Below, in pieces: positions 33,703 to 42,849 of a stretch of DNA of 64,000 nucleotides. Under the pieces are notes generated by a model that was not told the origin of the DNA, ran no database searches, and saw only the letters and a program-made list of their open reading frames with translations. Source of the stretch: Tabrizicola soli (GTDB lineage Bacteria > Pseudomonadota > Alphaproteobacteria > Rhodobacterales > Rhodobacteraceae); contig NZ_JAEACP010000008.1 in assembly GCF_015999335.1 (NCBI RefSeq), positions 62,001-126,000 on the forward strand, in the 5' to 3' direction. Both the position numbers and the translations under genes were made by a program. The first letter of the stretch is position 1. The number at the start of each line of letters is the position of its first letter.

Positions 33703-34380
33703 ATGGACGAGATCGTGCCTTTCGACCTGTCGCGCCTGATCCTGGGCGACCTGCCGCCGCTATTCCTGGCCGAGGTCGCCTTGCGGGTCGTCATCATCCT
33801 GGTCTGGACCATGGTGCTTCTGCGCTGGATCGGCGGGCGCAGCATCGCGCAGATGTCGGTGGTCGAGTTCCTACTGGTCATCGCACTCGGCTCGGCCGTG
33901 GGCGACCCGATGTTCCAGCCCGATGTGCCGCTCTTGCCGGCCATGCTGGTGATCCTTCTCGTCGTCCTGTTCGACAAGGCGGCCGACCTGATGCTTGCCC
34001 GCTGGCGGACGGCCAAGCGGGTGCTGGACGGCGGGCCGGTGGAGGTGATCCGCGACGGGGTCATCCGGCGCGACGGAATCACGGCGCGCGACCATGGCGC
34101 AACCGAGCTGATGGAGAAGTTGCGCCTGGCGGGCATCCGCAACCTTGGCCAGATCGACCGCGCCTATCTGGAGCCTTCGGGCGAGTTGTCGGTGTTCCTG
34201 CGCGACCGCCCCATCGCGGGCCTGCGCATCGTCCCGCCAATCGAACTGGCCGAACGCGATCCGCCCGCGCCGGGAGACCCCGGCTGCTGCATCGAATGCG
34301 GACGGATCGCATCGGCCCCGGTCACCACCTGCGAAAGCTGCGGCGAGGTCGACTGGACCCGGCCCCGGCAGGATGACTGA
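33703..34380 (+). CDS. DUF421 membrane protein with C-terminal zinc ribbon-like end
   Basis: A 225-residue protein of the DUF421 (YetF-like) family. Three membrane segments fill about residues 15-95 (ALRVVIILVWTMVLLRW; FLLVIALGSAVGDPM; PAMLVILLVVLFDKA). The cytoplasmic DUF421 domain follows (ELMEKLRLAGI, IDRAYLEPSGELSVF). The last 35 residues hold two Cys pairs, CCIECG and CESCG, 18 bases of codons or so apart, which looks like a zinc ribbon and is not usual for the family. It has its own EcfG-type promoter (GGAAC-N17-GGTT, 33655-33680). Confidence 0.85.
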   Translation: MDEIVPFDLSRLILGDLPPLFLAEVALRVVIILVWTMVLLRWIGGRSIAQMSVVEFLLVIALGSAVGDPMFQPDVPLLPAMLVILLVVLFDKAADLMLARWRTAKRVLDGGPVEVIRDGVIRRDGITARDHGATELMEKLRLAGIRNLGQIDRAYLEPSGELSVFLRDRPIAGLRIVPPIELAERDPPAPGDPGCCIECGRIASAPVTTCESCGEVDWTRPRQDD

Positions 34381-34386
34381 AAAGGA

Positions 34387-34420
34387 ATGAAGGGCCCCGC
34401 ACCCCTACGGGACCCTTCAT
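34387..34420 (+). terminator. Terminator-like hairpin after DUF421 gene
   Basis: Thirteen-base stem with one mismatch starting seven bases after the stop. No T run follows. Confidence 0.4.
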
Positions 34421-34562
34421 CCACCCCACGCGCACACCCCAAGCACCGCGTGATCTGTATAAGGGTCCCGGGCGTCCTGCCCTGACAAGACTGTTTTCAC
34501 CCGAATCCCCCGCTGTGGGCAAGCGGGGAGTGCCTCGCATTCGTTACAAATCCCACACAGTC

Positions 34563-34591
34563 AAAAGCCCGCACGCCGGACGCGCGGGCTT
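34563..34591 (-). terminator. Intrinsic terminator after DUF2853 gene
   Basis: Read on the minus strand: eight-base stem (AAGCCCGC / GCGGGCTT), 11-base loop and a TTTT run, 23 bases after the stop. Confidence 0.7.
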
Positions 34592-34613
34592 GTCACATGC
34601 GGCCGGATGCCGT

Positions 34614-34955
34614 TTACCTGTAGGCGGCTTCCCTGCCGAAATGCTTGACTAGCAGGTAATAGAACACCGCGCGGAACTTGTTGCGCTCGGACTTGCCATA
34701 GGTCTCGATGGCGGCATTGATCCCGTCCATCAGCGCGGGGCCATCCTGCAGACCCAGCTTCTTCACCAGGAAATTCGCCCGGATCCGCTCCAGCTCGTCC
34801 TTGTCCGAGGCCGCGACGGTCTGGGCGTCATTGTCATAGATCGACGGGCCGCAGCCGATGGTCACCTTGGTCAGAAGGTCCATGTCCGGGGTGACCTTGC
34901 ACTTGGTCTTCAGGTCGTCCGCATATTTTGCGATCAATTCGTCGCGCTTGCCCAT
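34614..34955 (-). CDS. DUF2853 family protein
   Basis: A 113-residue soluble protein of the DUF2853 family (KRDELIAKYADDLKTKCKVT at the start, KVTIGCGPSIYDNDAQTVA in the middle, a helical C-terminus with NKFRAVFYYLLVKHFG). Function unknown. The start at MGKRDEL is preferred; eight upstream codons lack a ribosome site. A terminator-like hairpin lies just downstream, and about 230 bases of apparent non-coding DNA separate it from the stress island. Confidence 0.85.
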   Translation of the reverse strand: MGKRDELIAKYADDLKTKCKVTPDMDLLTKVTIGCGPSIYDNDAQTVAASDKDELERIRANFLVKKLGLQDGPALMDGINAAIETYGKSERNKFRAVFYYLLVKHFGREAAYR

Positions 34956-35061
34956 GCTATCCCTCGTTTCAATTGCCAAAGTCTCCCGTCGCTGCGGGAC
35001 GGCGGCAGCTTAGGACAACGATCCTACGAGGCAATGGGAAAAAATGTCGCCCTGCGGAAGG

Positions 35062-35084
35062 GGGCCGGGACAGCTGCCCGGCCC
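35062..35084 (-). terminator. Hairpin downstream of ahcY
   Basis: Eight-base GC stem and seven-base loop ten bases after the ahcY stop. It is followed on the minus strand by CCTTCC rather than a T run. Confidence 0.45.
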
Positions 35085-35093
35085 GCTGCCCGA

Positions 35094-36488
35094 TCAATAG
35101 CGATAATGATCCGACTTGAACGGACCTTCGACCTTGACGCCGATATAGGCGGCCTGTTCCGGCTTCAGCTCGGTCAGCTTGACGCCGATCTTCTTCAGAT
35201 GCAGCCGCGCGACCTTCTCGTCCAGCGCCTTCGGCAGGATGTAGACGCCCGGCGCATAGTCCTTGCCCTTGGTCCACAGCTCGATCTGCGCCAGCACCTG
35301 GTTGGTGAAGCTGGCCGACATCACGAAGGACGGGTGGCCGGTGGCATTACCGAGGTTGAGGAGGCGGCCTTCGGACAAAAGGATGATCCGGCTGCCTGAA
35401 GGCATTTCGATCATGTCCACCTGGTCCTTGATGTTGGTCCACTTGTGGTTGCGCAGCGCCGCGACCTGGATCTCGTTGTCGAAATGCCCGATGTTGCCGA
35501 CGATGGCCATGTCCTTCATCGCGCGCATGTGCTCGATGCGGATCACGTCCTTGTTGCCGGTGGTGGTGATGAAGATGTCGGCCGTGGCGACCTCGTCCTC
35601 CAGCAGCGTCACCTCATAGCCGTCCATCGCGGCCTGCAGGGCGCAGATCGGGTCGACTTCGGTTACCTTCACTCGTGCTCCGGCCCCGCGCAGCGACGCC
35701 GCCGAGCCCTTGCCCACGTCGCCATATCCGCAGACCACGGCGACCTTGCCGGCCATCATCGTGTCGGTGGCGCGGCGGATGCCGTCGACCAGGCTTTCCT
35801 TGCAGCCATACTTGTTGTCGAACTTCGACTTGGTAACCGAGTCGTTGACGTTGATCGCCGGGAAGGGCAGCTCGCCCTTCTTGTGCAGCTCGTAGAGGCG
35901 ATGCACGCCGGTGGTGGTTTCCTCGCTGACACCCTGGATCGCCTCGCGCTGCTTGGTGAACCAGCCGGGGCTGGCGGCGAGGCGCTTGCGGATCTGGTTG
36001 AAGAGGCACACTTCCTCGTCCGAGGTCGGGACGGCGATCAGGTCGGTCTCGCCCGCCTCGACCCGCGCGCCGAGCAGGATATAGAGCGTCGCATCGCCGC
36101 CGTCGTCGAGGATCATGTTGCAGGTGCCGCCTTCCCCGCCGAACTGGAAGATGCGGTCGGTATAGTCCCAGTATTCCTCAAGGCTCTCGCCCTTGATGGC
36201 GAAGACGGGAGTGCCCGAGGCCGCGATGGCGGCGGCGGCGTGGTCCTGGGTCGAGAAGATGTTGCAGGACGCCCAGCGCACATCCGCGCCCAAGGCCTTC
36301 AGCGTCTCGATCAGCACGCCGGTCTGGATCGTCATGTGCAGCGAACCGGCGATCCGCGCGCCCTTCAGCGGCTGCGACGCACCGAACTCCTCGCGGCAGG
36401 CCATCAGGCCCGGCATTTCGGTTTCCGCGATGGTCAGTTCCTTGCGGCCGAACTCGGCGAGCGAGATGTCCTTGACGATATGGTCCAT
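35094..36488 (-). CDS. ahcY: Adenosylhomocysteinase (SAH hydrolase)
   Basis: A 464-residue enzyme that splits S-adenosylhomocysteine to adenosine and homocysteine, keeping the methyl cycle running. Motifs: [33 protein letters not shown], the NAD-binding Rossmann loop [10 protein letters not shown], and the C-terminal signature [16 protein letters not shown] with the final KSDHYRY. Length fits bacterial SAHases. The start at [10 protein letters not shown] is preferred over an ATG 25 codons earlier. In Rhodobacter capsulatus ahcY lies near hvrA, matching the arrangement here. A GC hairpin at 35062-35084 may end transcription. Confidence 0.97.
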   Translation of the reverse strand: MDHIVKDISLAEFGRKELTIAETEMPGLMACREEFGASQPLKGARIAGSLHMTIQTGVLIETLKALGADVRWASCNIFSTQDHAAAAIAASGTPVFAIKGESLEEYWDYTDRIFQFGGEGGTCNMILDDGGDATLYILLGARVEAGETDLIAVPTSDEEVCLFNQIRKRLAASPGWFTKQREAIQGVSEETTTGVHRLYELHKKGELPFPAINVNDSVTKSKFDNKYGCKESLVDGIRRATDTMMAGKVAVVCGYGDVGKGSAASLRGAGARVKVTEVDPICALQAAMDGYEVTLLEDEVATADIFITTTGNKDVIRIEHMRAMKDMAIVGNIGHFDNEIQVAALRNHKWTNIKDQVDMIEMPSGSRIILLSEGRLLNLGNATGHPSFVMSASFTNQVLAQIELWTKGKDYAPGVYILPKALDEKVARLHLKKIGVKLTELKPEQAAYIGVKVEGPFKSDHYRY

Positions 36489-36613
36489 GGCGTCCTGAAA
36501 TTCCTGTCTTTCGTTTCCCGCGCGGCCATAGCAAATGTGTCGGGTCAAGACAACGTGGGCCACCCGCCAAATGCACCTGGTCTTGATGCGTGCATAGTCA
36601 AGCGAGGCTTTCG

Positions 36614-37558
36614 ATGACCGATCCCCAGCGCCACGACCAGGCCGTCGTCTTCTGTTGCGACCGGAACTATTATCCCATGGCGCTGTTCATGCTGCGCCAG
36701 ATCGCCTTTCACAACCCGTTCCGCCGCTTCGACTTCGTGGTCGCCTCGCGCGATGACCTGCCCCTGCCCGACTGGGCCCGCGACCTGGGCCTGATCCTGC
36801 ACCGGACCGGAGAGCTTCCCGCCCATGCCGAGGTCGCCCGCTTCATCGGCACCATGGCGCCGCTCTATCGCCTGACTCTCGCGCGCGAACTCGGCGACCG
36901 CTACCGCCGCATCCTCTATCTCGACTGCGACATGTTCGTCGAAGGCGGCGATCTGAACGGTCTGTTCCAGATCGACATCGGCCCGCATCCGATCGCCGCC
37001 GCATTGGACGCATATTATTTCTTCCGGCCCAACTTCCATGCCGAAGAATATGTGAAGGCGGGCCTTCCCGCACTCGCCTATGCCAATACCGGCTTCCAGC
37101 TGATCGAGACCCGCGCCTATGTCGAGCAGGAGGTCGAGCGGCGGTCGCTGGACATCTGCAACACCCATCCGCATGCCATCGTGCTGACCGACCAGTCGCT
37201 CACCAACCTCGCGCTGCGCGGCAAGTTCGCCCAGCTGGCGCCCTGCTGGAACTGGCAGCTGAATGGCCGCTATCCGCTGATCCCGGTGCGCTATCCCGTG
37301 TTCTTCCGCCATTTCGTCTCGCGCAAGAAACCGGACCGCGATTCCTCGGGCTGGTTCGACACCCGTTTCAACCACGCCTACCGCGAGTTCTACGCCACCT
37401 TCTTCCCCGAGGCGCTGGAGAAGCTTGCCCCGCCCTGCGATCCTGCGCCGATACCGCTGGTCGAGGCTTCGCGCATCATGCTGCGGCATTTCCGCGGCAT
37501 GGGGCTGGTGAAGGCGATGATCGACCGTCACCCCGATCCCTACCGGGCGCGGATCTGA
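36614..37558 (+). CDS. Family 8 glycosyltransferase
   Basis: A 314-residue GT-A fold glycosyltransferase of the GT8 type. [20 protein letters not shown] is the nucleotide-sugar end, [20 protein letters not shown] precedes the metal-binding D-x-D in [12 protein letters not shown], and the C-terminus carries [20 protein letters not shown]. Donor and acceptor cannot be read off; retaining transfer of glucose or galactose, for example to lipopolysaccharide, is typical. The start at MTDPQRHD is chosen over an ATG eight codons earlier. It is followed one base later by the HD hydrolase gene, so the two are probably cotranscribed. Confidence 0.82.
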   Translation: MTDPQRHDQAVVFCCDRNYYPMALFMLRQIAFHNPFRRFDFVVASRDDLPLPDWARDLGLILHRTGELPAHAEVARFIGTMAPLYRLTLARELGDRYRRILYLDCDMFVEGGDLNGLFQIDIGPHPIAAALDAYYFFRPNFHAEEYVKAGLPALAYANTGFQLIETRAYVEQEVERRSLDICNTHPHAIVLTDQSLTNLALRGKFAQLAPCWNWQLNGRYPLIPVRYPVFFRHFVSRKKPDRDSSGWFDTRFNHAYREFYATFFPEALEKLAPPCDPAPIPLVEASRIMLRHFRGMGLVKAMIDRHPDPYRARI

Positions 37559-37559
37559 C

Positions 37560-38150
37560 ATGCCTCCCCGCGCCTGGCAACGCATGCTCTCGGGCCGCAG
37601 GCTGGACCTGCTGGACCCGACGCCGATGGACATCGAGGTCGAGGACATCGCCCATGGTCTTGCCTTCGTCGCGCGCTGGAATGGCCAGACGCGGGGCGAT
37701 TTCGCCTATTCGGTGGCCGAACACTCGCTGCTGGTCGAGGAGATCTTCGCCCGGATGAACCCCGGCATCGCCGCCCGCTGGCGGCTGGCCGCCGTGCTGC
37801 ATGACGCGCCGGAATATGTCATCGGCGACATGATCAGCCCGGTGAAGGCGGCCGTGGGGCCGGGTTATGGCGAGTTGGACCAGCGGCTGACCGCGGCGGT
37901 GCATCGTCGCTTCGGCCTGCCCGCCGTGCTGCCGGCGCCGATCAAGAAGCAGATCAAGGCGGCCGACAAGGTTTCCGCCTGGCTCGAGGCGGTGCGGATC
38001 GCGGGGTTTCAGGAGGCCGAGGCCGACCGGCTGTTCGGCCGCCCCGCGCCCGAGGTGCTTTGGCGGCTGGAAATCCGGCTACGCCCGCCCGCAGAGGTGC
38101 GGGCGGACTATATCGCTACCGTGGCCCGGCTGCTGGCCGCCTGCGACTGA
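37560..38150 (+). CDS. HD-domain phosphohydrolase (YfbR-like)
   Basis: A 196-residue HD-superfamily metal-dependent phosphohydrolase. The metal ligands are visible as AEHSLLVEE, LHDAPEYVIGD and AADKVSAWLEA, the H...HD...D pattern of YfbR-type 5'-nucleotidases, for which dNMP cleavage is known. Exact substrate here is uncertain. It begins one base after the GT8 stop. Confidence 0.82.
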   Translation: MPPRAWQRMLSGRRLDLLDPTPMDIEVEDIAHGLAFVARWNGQTRGDFAYSVAEHSLLVEEIFARMNPGIAARWRLAAVLHDAPEYVIGDMISPVKAAVGPGYGELDQRLTAAVHRRFGLPAVLPAPIKKQIKAADKVSAWLEAVRIAGFQEAEADRLFGRPAPEVLWRLEIRLRPPAEVRADYIATVARLLAACD

Positions 38151-38155
38151 CGGTC

Positions 38156-38470
38156 TCAGACCGCCATGTCTTCCGGGCGGCGGCCCTTGGCGAGCGCCTC
38201 GCTGAACCAGCGCGGCTTGCGCCCGCGACCCGACCAGGTATCTGACGGATTGGCCGGATTTGCGTATTTCGCCGTCGAGGCCGTACGCTTGCGCGGCGAG
38301 GCCGCGCCGGTCAGTTCGGCCAGCGAAAAGCCCATTGCCCGGGCTCTCTCGTCCAGTTCCGCCAGCGCCTCGCGCTTGCGGCGGTCCTCATAACCGGCAA
38401 TCGCCTTTGCGACCTGGGATTGCAGGTCCTTCAGCTCTTTCAGCGAAAGCGAATTCAGATCGTTGTTCAA
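38156..38470 (-). CDS. hvrA: H-NS family nucleoid regulator (HvrA-like)
   Basis: A 104-residue alphaproteobacterial H-NS family protein: N-terminal oligomerisation helix (NNDLNSLSLKELKDLQSQVA) and C-terminal DNA-binding part KYANPANPSDTWSGRGRKPR. I assign a TTG start at 38470 because GAGAGGGG lies six bases upstream and the resulting protein begins exactly like Rhodobacter HvrA; an ATG ten codons earlier has no such site. In Rhodobacter capsulatus hvrA follows senC-regA and acts on photosynthesis and nitrogen genes; here it lies beside prrA/regA on the same strand. Confidence 0.88.
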   Translation of the reverse strand: MNNDLNSLSLKELKDLQSQVAKAIAGYEDRRKREALAELDERARAMGFSLAELTGAASPRKRTASTAKYANPANPSDTWSGRGRKPRWFSEALAKGRRPEDMAV

Positions 38471-38539
38471 GATTGTCCCCTCTCGAATATCCGCATCCAT
38501 TGCATAGGCGCGTATATCCCGGTTGGCAACAATTCCGTT

Positions 38540-39094
38540 TCACTTCGGACTGCGTTTCGCAAGAATACGCTGGAGTGTCCGGCGATGCATCGAAAGCCGC
38601 CGCGCCGTTTCGCTGACATTGCGGTCGCACATCTCGTAGACCCGCTGGATATGTTCCCAGCGGACGCGATCGGCCGACATCGGGTTTTCCGGCGGCTCGG
38701 GCATTGCCTCGCCGCGCGAAAGCAGGGCCTGCGTCACGTCATTGGCATCGGCCGGCTTCGAGAGATAATCGACCGCGCCGATCTTCACCGCCGCCACCGC
38801 CGTCGCAATCGCGCCATAGCCGGTCAGGACGACAATCCGGCAATCCGGACGTTTCTCGCGCAGGGTCTCGATCACCTCAAGCCCGTTGCCATCCTCCAGC
38901 CGCAGGTCGACCACCGCATAGGCGGGCGGCCGGGCCAGGGCCTTGGCCCGCCCCTCGGCCACCGATTGCGCGGTTTCCGGCTGGAACCCGCGTTTTTCCA
39001 TCGCCTTCGCCAGACGTTTCACGAAGGACTCGTCGTCATCGACCAGAAGAAGCGAACGGTCCGCTCCCAGATCGGCCTCGATATGCTCGGTCAT
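38540..39094 (-). CDS. prrA: Redox response regulator PrrA/RegA
   Basis: A 184-residue regulator, exactly the length of Rhodobacter PrrA/RegA. Receiver residues are the DDD triad near 19-21, phospho-acceptor D63 (YAVVDLRLEDGNG), the conserved TGYGAIATAVAAVKIGAVDY stretch and K in LSKPAD. The C-terminus is a Fis-type helix-turn-helix (VSETARRLSMHRRTLQRILA). It controls respiration, carbon, nitrogen and, where present, photosynthesis genes in answer to the PrrB kinase. It lies in a minus-strand set with prrC upstream and hvrA downstream. Confidence 0.96.
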   Translation of the reverse strand: MTEHIEADLGADRSLLLVDDDESFVKRLAKAMEKRGFQPETAQSVAEGRAKALARPPAYAVVDLRLEDGNGLEVIETLREKRPDCRIVVLTGYGAIATAVAAVKIGAVDYLSKPADANDVTQALLSRGEAMPEPPENPMSADRVRWEHIQRVYEMCDRNVSETARRLSMHRRTLQRILAKRSPK

Positions 39095-39113
39095 GCGCCC
39101 TCCCTTCTGGTGC

Positions 39114-39740
39114 TTATTTCCCGGCCGAGGCCGCTTCGACGAAACAGGCAACGCTGTCGGCCATCTGCTCGGGTGTAACCTCGCGGCGGAAGAAGTCCAC
39201 AAAGCCGGTGCCGGGGATCATCAGATAAGTGAATGTCGAATGATCCACCAGATAGAATTCGTCATCCCCGGGCTGCTTGCGATAATAGGTCTTGTAGGCC
39301 TGGCTGGCCGTCTTGACCTGCTCGGCGCTCCCGGTCAGGGCGATCAGCTTGGGATGCATGTTGTGGGCGTAATCGCCCAGCGCCTCGGGCGTATCCCGAT
39401 CCGGGTCGATCGAGATGAAGACGGGGTTCACGTCGATCCCCCGCTCGTCCAGGATATCCACCGCCTCGACATTGCGCTGCATGTCGAAGGGACAGACATC
39501 GGGACAGAAGGTATAGCCGAAATAGACCAGGCTCGGCTTGGTGATCACTTCGGCATCCGTCACCGTCTCGCCCGCCGGATTGACCAGCGTGAAGGGCCCG
39601 CCGATTTCGCCGCCGGCAATCTGGCCTTGGCGGCATTGCGCAAAGGCATCGCCGGCGCGATTCGCAATCACATACCAGGCAGAACCTCCCAGGAAGGCCG
39701 CGACGACCCCCACTGCAACTCCCGCATAAAGCCTGGTCAT
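39114..39740 (-). CDS. senC: SCO1/SenC copper chaperone PrrC
   Basis: A 208-residue membrane-anchored thioredoxin-fold protein of the SCO1/SenC family that delivers copper to cytochrome c oxidase. An N-terminal anchor (about residues 6-26, VAVGVVAAFLGGSAWYVI) precedes the domain. The Cu-binding CPDVC motif is in GYTFCPDVCPFDM and the third ligand His is in FYLVDHSTFTYL. It lies between prrA (same strand) and prrB (divergent). In this locus the protein also affects PrrB signalling. Confidence 0.95.
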   Translation of the reverse strand: MTRLYAGVAVGVVAAFLGGSAWYVIANRAGDAFAQCRQGQIAGGEIGGPFTLVNPAGETVTDAEVITKPSLVYFGYTFCPDVCPFDMQRNVEAVDILDERGIDVNPVFISIDPDRDTPEALGDYAHNMHPKLIALTGSAEQVKTASQAYKTYYRKQPGDDEFYLVDHSTFTYLMIPGTGFVDFFRREVTPEQMADSVACFVEAASAGK

Positions 39741-39832
39741 CCGACCCTCCGTTCTTTCCAGCGCCGCATTGATCCCAGATGCGGCGCGGCATAACAATGG
39801 CAAACCGTCAGAAAAGGACAACGGATCGCACC

Positions 39833-41212
39833 ATGGTGACTGCGGGCATTACCACCCCGGCGCATGAAGCGCGGGCCAACTGGGTGCGCCTGCGCACGCT
39901 CATCCTTTTGCGCTGGCTGGCGATCCTGGGCCAGATCGCCGCGCTCCTGGTCGCAGACCGCTTCTACGGGCTGGAACTGCCGCTCGGCCTCTGCTTCGCC
40001 GTCGTCGCCCTTTCGGTCCTGGCGAACATCTTCGCAAGCACCCTTTTCCCCGAGAACCGCCGCCTGTCCGAGACCGAGGCCTGCCTCACCCTCCTGTTCG
40101 ACCTGGGCCAGCTCTGGTTCCTGATCCTCCTGGCCGGCGGGCTGACCAACCCCTTCGCCCTGCTGGTCCTTGCGCCCGTCACCATCTCGGCCAGCGCATT
40201 GCAGCTGCGCTCCACCGTCATCATCGGCGGGGTGGCGATCCTTCTCGTCACCATCGCCGCCTTCTGGTACCAGCCCCTGCGCTTTTCCGACGGGCGCGAG
40301 CTGGTCGTTCCCCCCACCTTCGCCTTCGGCTTCTGGCTGGCCATCGTCATCGGCATCCTCTTTCTCGGCCTCTACGCCCGCCGCGTCGCGACCGAGATCC
40401 GCTCGATGTCCGAGGCGCTGCTGGCCACCCAGATGGCCCTCGCGCGCGAGCAGAAGCTGACCGATCTCGGCGGCGTCGTCGCCGCCGCCGCGCATGAGCT
40501 GGGCACGCCCCTGGCCACCATCAAGCTGGTCAGCGCCGAGCTGATCGAGGAGCTGTCCGACCACCCCGACCTGCAAGAGGACGCCCGCCTGATCCGCGCG
40601 CAGGCCGACCGCTGCCGCGACATCCTGCGCGACATGGGCCGCGCCGGGAAGGACGACCTCCACCTGCGCCAGGCCCCGCTCTCCGCCGTCCTGCGCGAGG
40701 CGGCCGAACCCCACCTTTCACGCGGCAAGCAGGTGGAGTTCATCCTGATCCCCGAGGGCAGGACCCAGCCCACCATCCTGCGCCGCCCCGAGATCATCCA
40801 CGGCCTGCGCAACCTGATCCAGAACGCGGTGGACTTTGCCCGTTCGACCGTCTGGATCGAGGTCGACTGGTCCGACAGCACCGTGACCCTGCGCATCATC
40901 GACGATGGCGAGGGTTTCCCCCAGAGCGTCATCGGCCGCATCGGCGACCCCTTCGTCCGCGCGCGAAGGGCCGAGCCGGAAGCCCCCCAGCGCCCCGGCT
41001 ACGAGGGGATGGGCCTTGGCCTCTTCATCGCCAAGACGCTCCTGGAACGCTCGGGCGCCGAGTTGACCTTCGCCAATGCGACCGATCCCTTCCTTCCTTA
41101 CGAGGACCGCCCCGCCCGCTGCGGTGCCGTGGTCGAGGCCGTCTGGCCGCTCGCCGATCTCCTCGCCCCGGCCGCGGGTGCCCTGGGGGAAAACCAGCGG
41201 ATCGAGGGCTGA
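39833..41212 (+). CDS. prrB: Redox sensor histidine kinase PrrB/RegB
   Basis: A 459-residue membrane kinase close to Rhodobacter PrrB (462). Six membrane segments occupy about residues 20-180, with the GGLTNPFALLVLAPVTIS ubiquinone-sensing segment. The dimerisation/H box is LGGVVAAAAHELGTPLATIK with phospho-His H221. The redox-active Cys is C261 in QADRCRDILRDMGRAGKDD, 40 residues later as in RegB. ATP-binding motifs are LRNLIQNAVDFA and GYEGMGLGLFIAKTLLERSG. The ATG giving MVTAGITTP best fits the family length; two earlier ATGs exist. It is divergent from prrC by 92 bases. Confidence 0.96.
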   Translation: MVTAGITTPAHEARANWVRLRTLILLRWLAILGQIAALLVADRFYGLELPLGLCFAVVALSVLANIFASTLFPENRRLSETEACLTLLFDLGQLWFLILLAGGLTNPFALLVLAPVTISASALQLRSTVIIGGVAILLVTIAAFWYQPLRFSDGRELVVPPTFAFGFWLAIVIGILFLGLYARRVATEIRSMSEALLATQMALAREQKLTDLGGVVAAAAHELGTPLATIKLVSAELIEELSDHPDLQEDARLIRAQADRCRDILRDMGRAGKDDLHLRQAPLSAVLREAAEPHLSRGKQVEFILIPEGRTQPTILRRPEIIHGLRNLIQNAVDFARSTVWIEVDWSDSTVTLRIIDDGEGFPQSVIGRIGDPFVRARRAEPEAPQRPGYEGMGLGLFIAKTLLERSGAELTFANATDPFLPYEDRPARCGAVVEAVWPLADLLAPAAGALGENQRIEG

Positions 41213-41271
41213 AACTGCATTAACCGCCGATTAACGACTTTCCGCCTAGCCTGCCGCAAAGGGGAAGCGGC

Positions 41272-42849
41272 ATGGCGACGGAACTGATCTACGTTTTCGG
41301 CATGGTGGTCTCGGCCACGCTGGTGGTGCTCTCCAGCCTCCTCCTCCTGTCGGCCTGGCAGTCGCGGCAAACGCGGCCCGTGGCCAGCATCTTCCGCGAC
41401 GGCAGGCCGGAGGCGACGGTCTTCCTCTTCGACGGCGACCGCCTGCTCGACGCCAGCCCCGCCGCGCGCCAGCTGGTGCCCGAAGCCGATGGCGCCGGCG
41501 CCTGGCAAAAGCTCCTCCTCCGCCTCGGGCCGATGTTTCCCGGCCTCGCCGACCGGATCGACAGCCTGCCGCGGCTGGGTCAGGTCCATGTCCCCTCCGG
41601 CTCCGGCGTGGTCCCGGCCATGGCGATCCATGCCGAACATGTCGCAGGCATGACCCGGCTGACCATGGTGGCCCCGGCCGATGGCCCGCAGTCCGGCCGC
41701 GATGCCGCCGCCACCGCCGCCCTCCAGCAAGAGGTCCTGTCGCAACGGGCGGTCCTGGCCCGTTCCCCCGTCCTGATGTGGAAGGAGGACGAGCAGGGCC
41801 AGGTCATCTGGGCCAACCACGCCTATCTCATCCGCGCGGTCGAGCTGCTGGCCGAGGGCGAGGATCTGACCTGGCCCCTGCCCCGGCTCTTCGACCGCCC
41901 CGACAACCGCAGCGCCACCCCGCCCCGCGCCCGGCTGCAGATGCAGAGCGGGCCGGAATGGTTCGACCTCTTCCGCGTCCCGGTCGGGGAGGAGACCTTC
42001 TGCTACGCCCTGGCCGCCAACGCCGCCGTCCAGGCCGAAACCGCCCTGCGCGAGTTCATGCAGACCCTGACCAAGACCTTCGCCGACCTGCCGATCGGCC
42101 TGGCGATCTTCGACCGCAACCGGGTGCTGCAGCTCTTCAACCCCGCCCTCACCGACCTCACCGCGCTGGCCCCGGATTTCCTGATCGCCCGCCCGACCCT
42201 CAGCGCGGTGCTGGATGCGATGCGGGCCCGCTCGATGATCCCCGAGCCCAAGGATTACCGCAGCTGGCGCCGCCAGCTCGTCCGCCTCGAGGAAGAGGCC
42301 GCTTCTGGCCGGTTCGAGGAAACCTGGAGCCTGCCGGGCGGCCAGACCTACCGCGTGATCGGCCGCCCTCATCCGAACGGCGCCCTTGCCTTCATGTTCG
42401 AGGACATCTCGACCGAGATGACCCGCACCCGCCGCTACCGCGCCGATCTGGAGCTGGGCCAGTCCGTGATCGACACCGTGGACGAGGCCGTGGCCGTCTT
42501 TTCGCAGGGCGGCCAGCTGGTGATGTCGAACCTCGCCTATGCCCGGCTCTGGGGCCACGATCCGGCCGTGCTCCTCTCGGACGCAGGGATCGGCACGCTC
42601 TGCAGCTGGTGGCGCGACCATACCGCGCCCAGCCTCCTGTGGGAGGATGCGACCGATTTCGTCCTGACCCTCAGCGACCGCACCGGCTGGAACGGCGAGG
42701 CGCGGCTTCTGGACGGACGTCTGATCGACTGCAAGTTCCGCCCCCTGACCGGCGGGGCGACGCTGATCACCTTCCGTCTGCGCCAGATGGCCGAGACGAT
42801 GCCGAACCCCTCCGTCAGCCACCTCGCCCGCCTGCCCGTCCAGGCATGA
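41272..42849 (+). CDS. Membrane-anchored PAS-domain protein
   Basis: A 525-residue protein: one N-terminal membrane span (about residues 5-27), then at least three PAS-like segments (about 45-110; 150-250 with SPVLMWKEDEQGQVIWANHA; 265-385 with DLPIGLAIFDRNRVLQLFNP; 400-500 with DEAVAVFSQGGQLVMSNLAY). It stops before any kinase H box, so it is not a complete histidine kinase. Similar PAS-only proteins occur just upstream of tsaE in other Rhodobacterales, and their role is unknown to me. It may act as a DivL-like scaffold, which is inference. Confidence 0.75.
   Translation: MATELIYVFGMVVSATLVVLSSLLLLSAWQSRQTRPVASIFRDGRPEATVFLFDGDRLLDASPAARQLVPEADGAGAWQKLLLRLGPMFPGLADRIDSLPRLGQVHVPSGSGVVPAMAIHAEHVAGMTRLTMVAPADGPQSGRDAAATAALQQEVLSQRAVLARSPVLMWKEDEQGQVIWANHAYLIRAVELLAEGEDLTWPLPRLFDRPDNRSATPPRARLQMQSGPEWFDLFRVPVGEETFCYALAANAAVQAETALREFMQTLTKTFADLPIGLAIFDRNRVLQLFNPALTDLTALAPDFLIARPTLSAVLDAMRARSMIPEPKDYRSWRRQLVRLEEEAASGRFEETWSLPGGQTYRVIGRPHPNGALAFMFEDISTEMTRTRRYRADLELGQSVIDTVDEAVAVFSQGGQLVMSNLAYARLWGHDPAVLLSDAGIGTLCSWWRDHTAPSLLWEDATDFVLTLSDRTGWNGEARLLDGRLIDCKFRPLTGGATLITFRLRQMAETMPNPSVSHLARLPVQA

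Noticed and set aside
36525-36553. TTGTCT-N17-TATGGC before ahcY as a sigma-70 promoter
   Set aside because: Four of six matches in each box is not enough to claim in this composition. I also looked for an SAH riboswitch there and saw no convincing structure.
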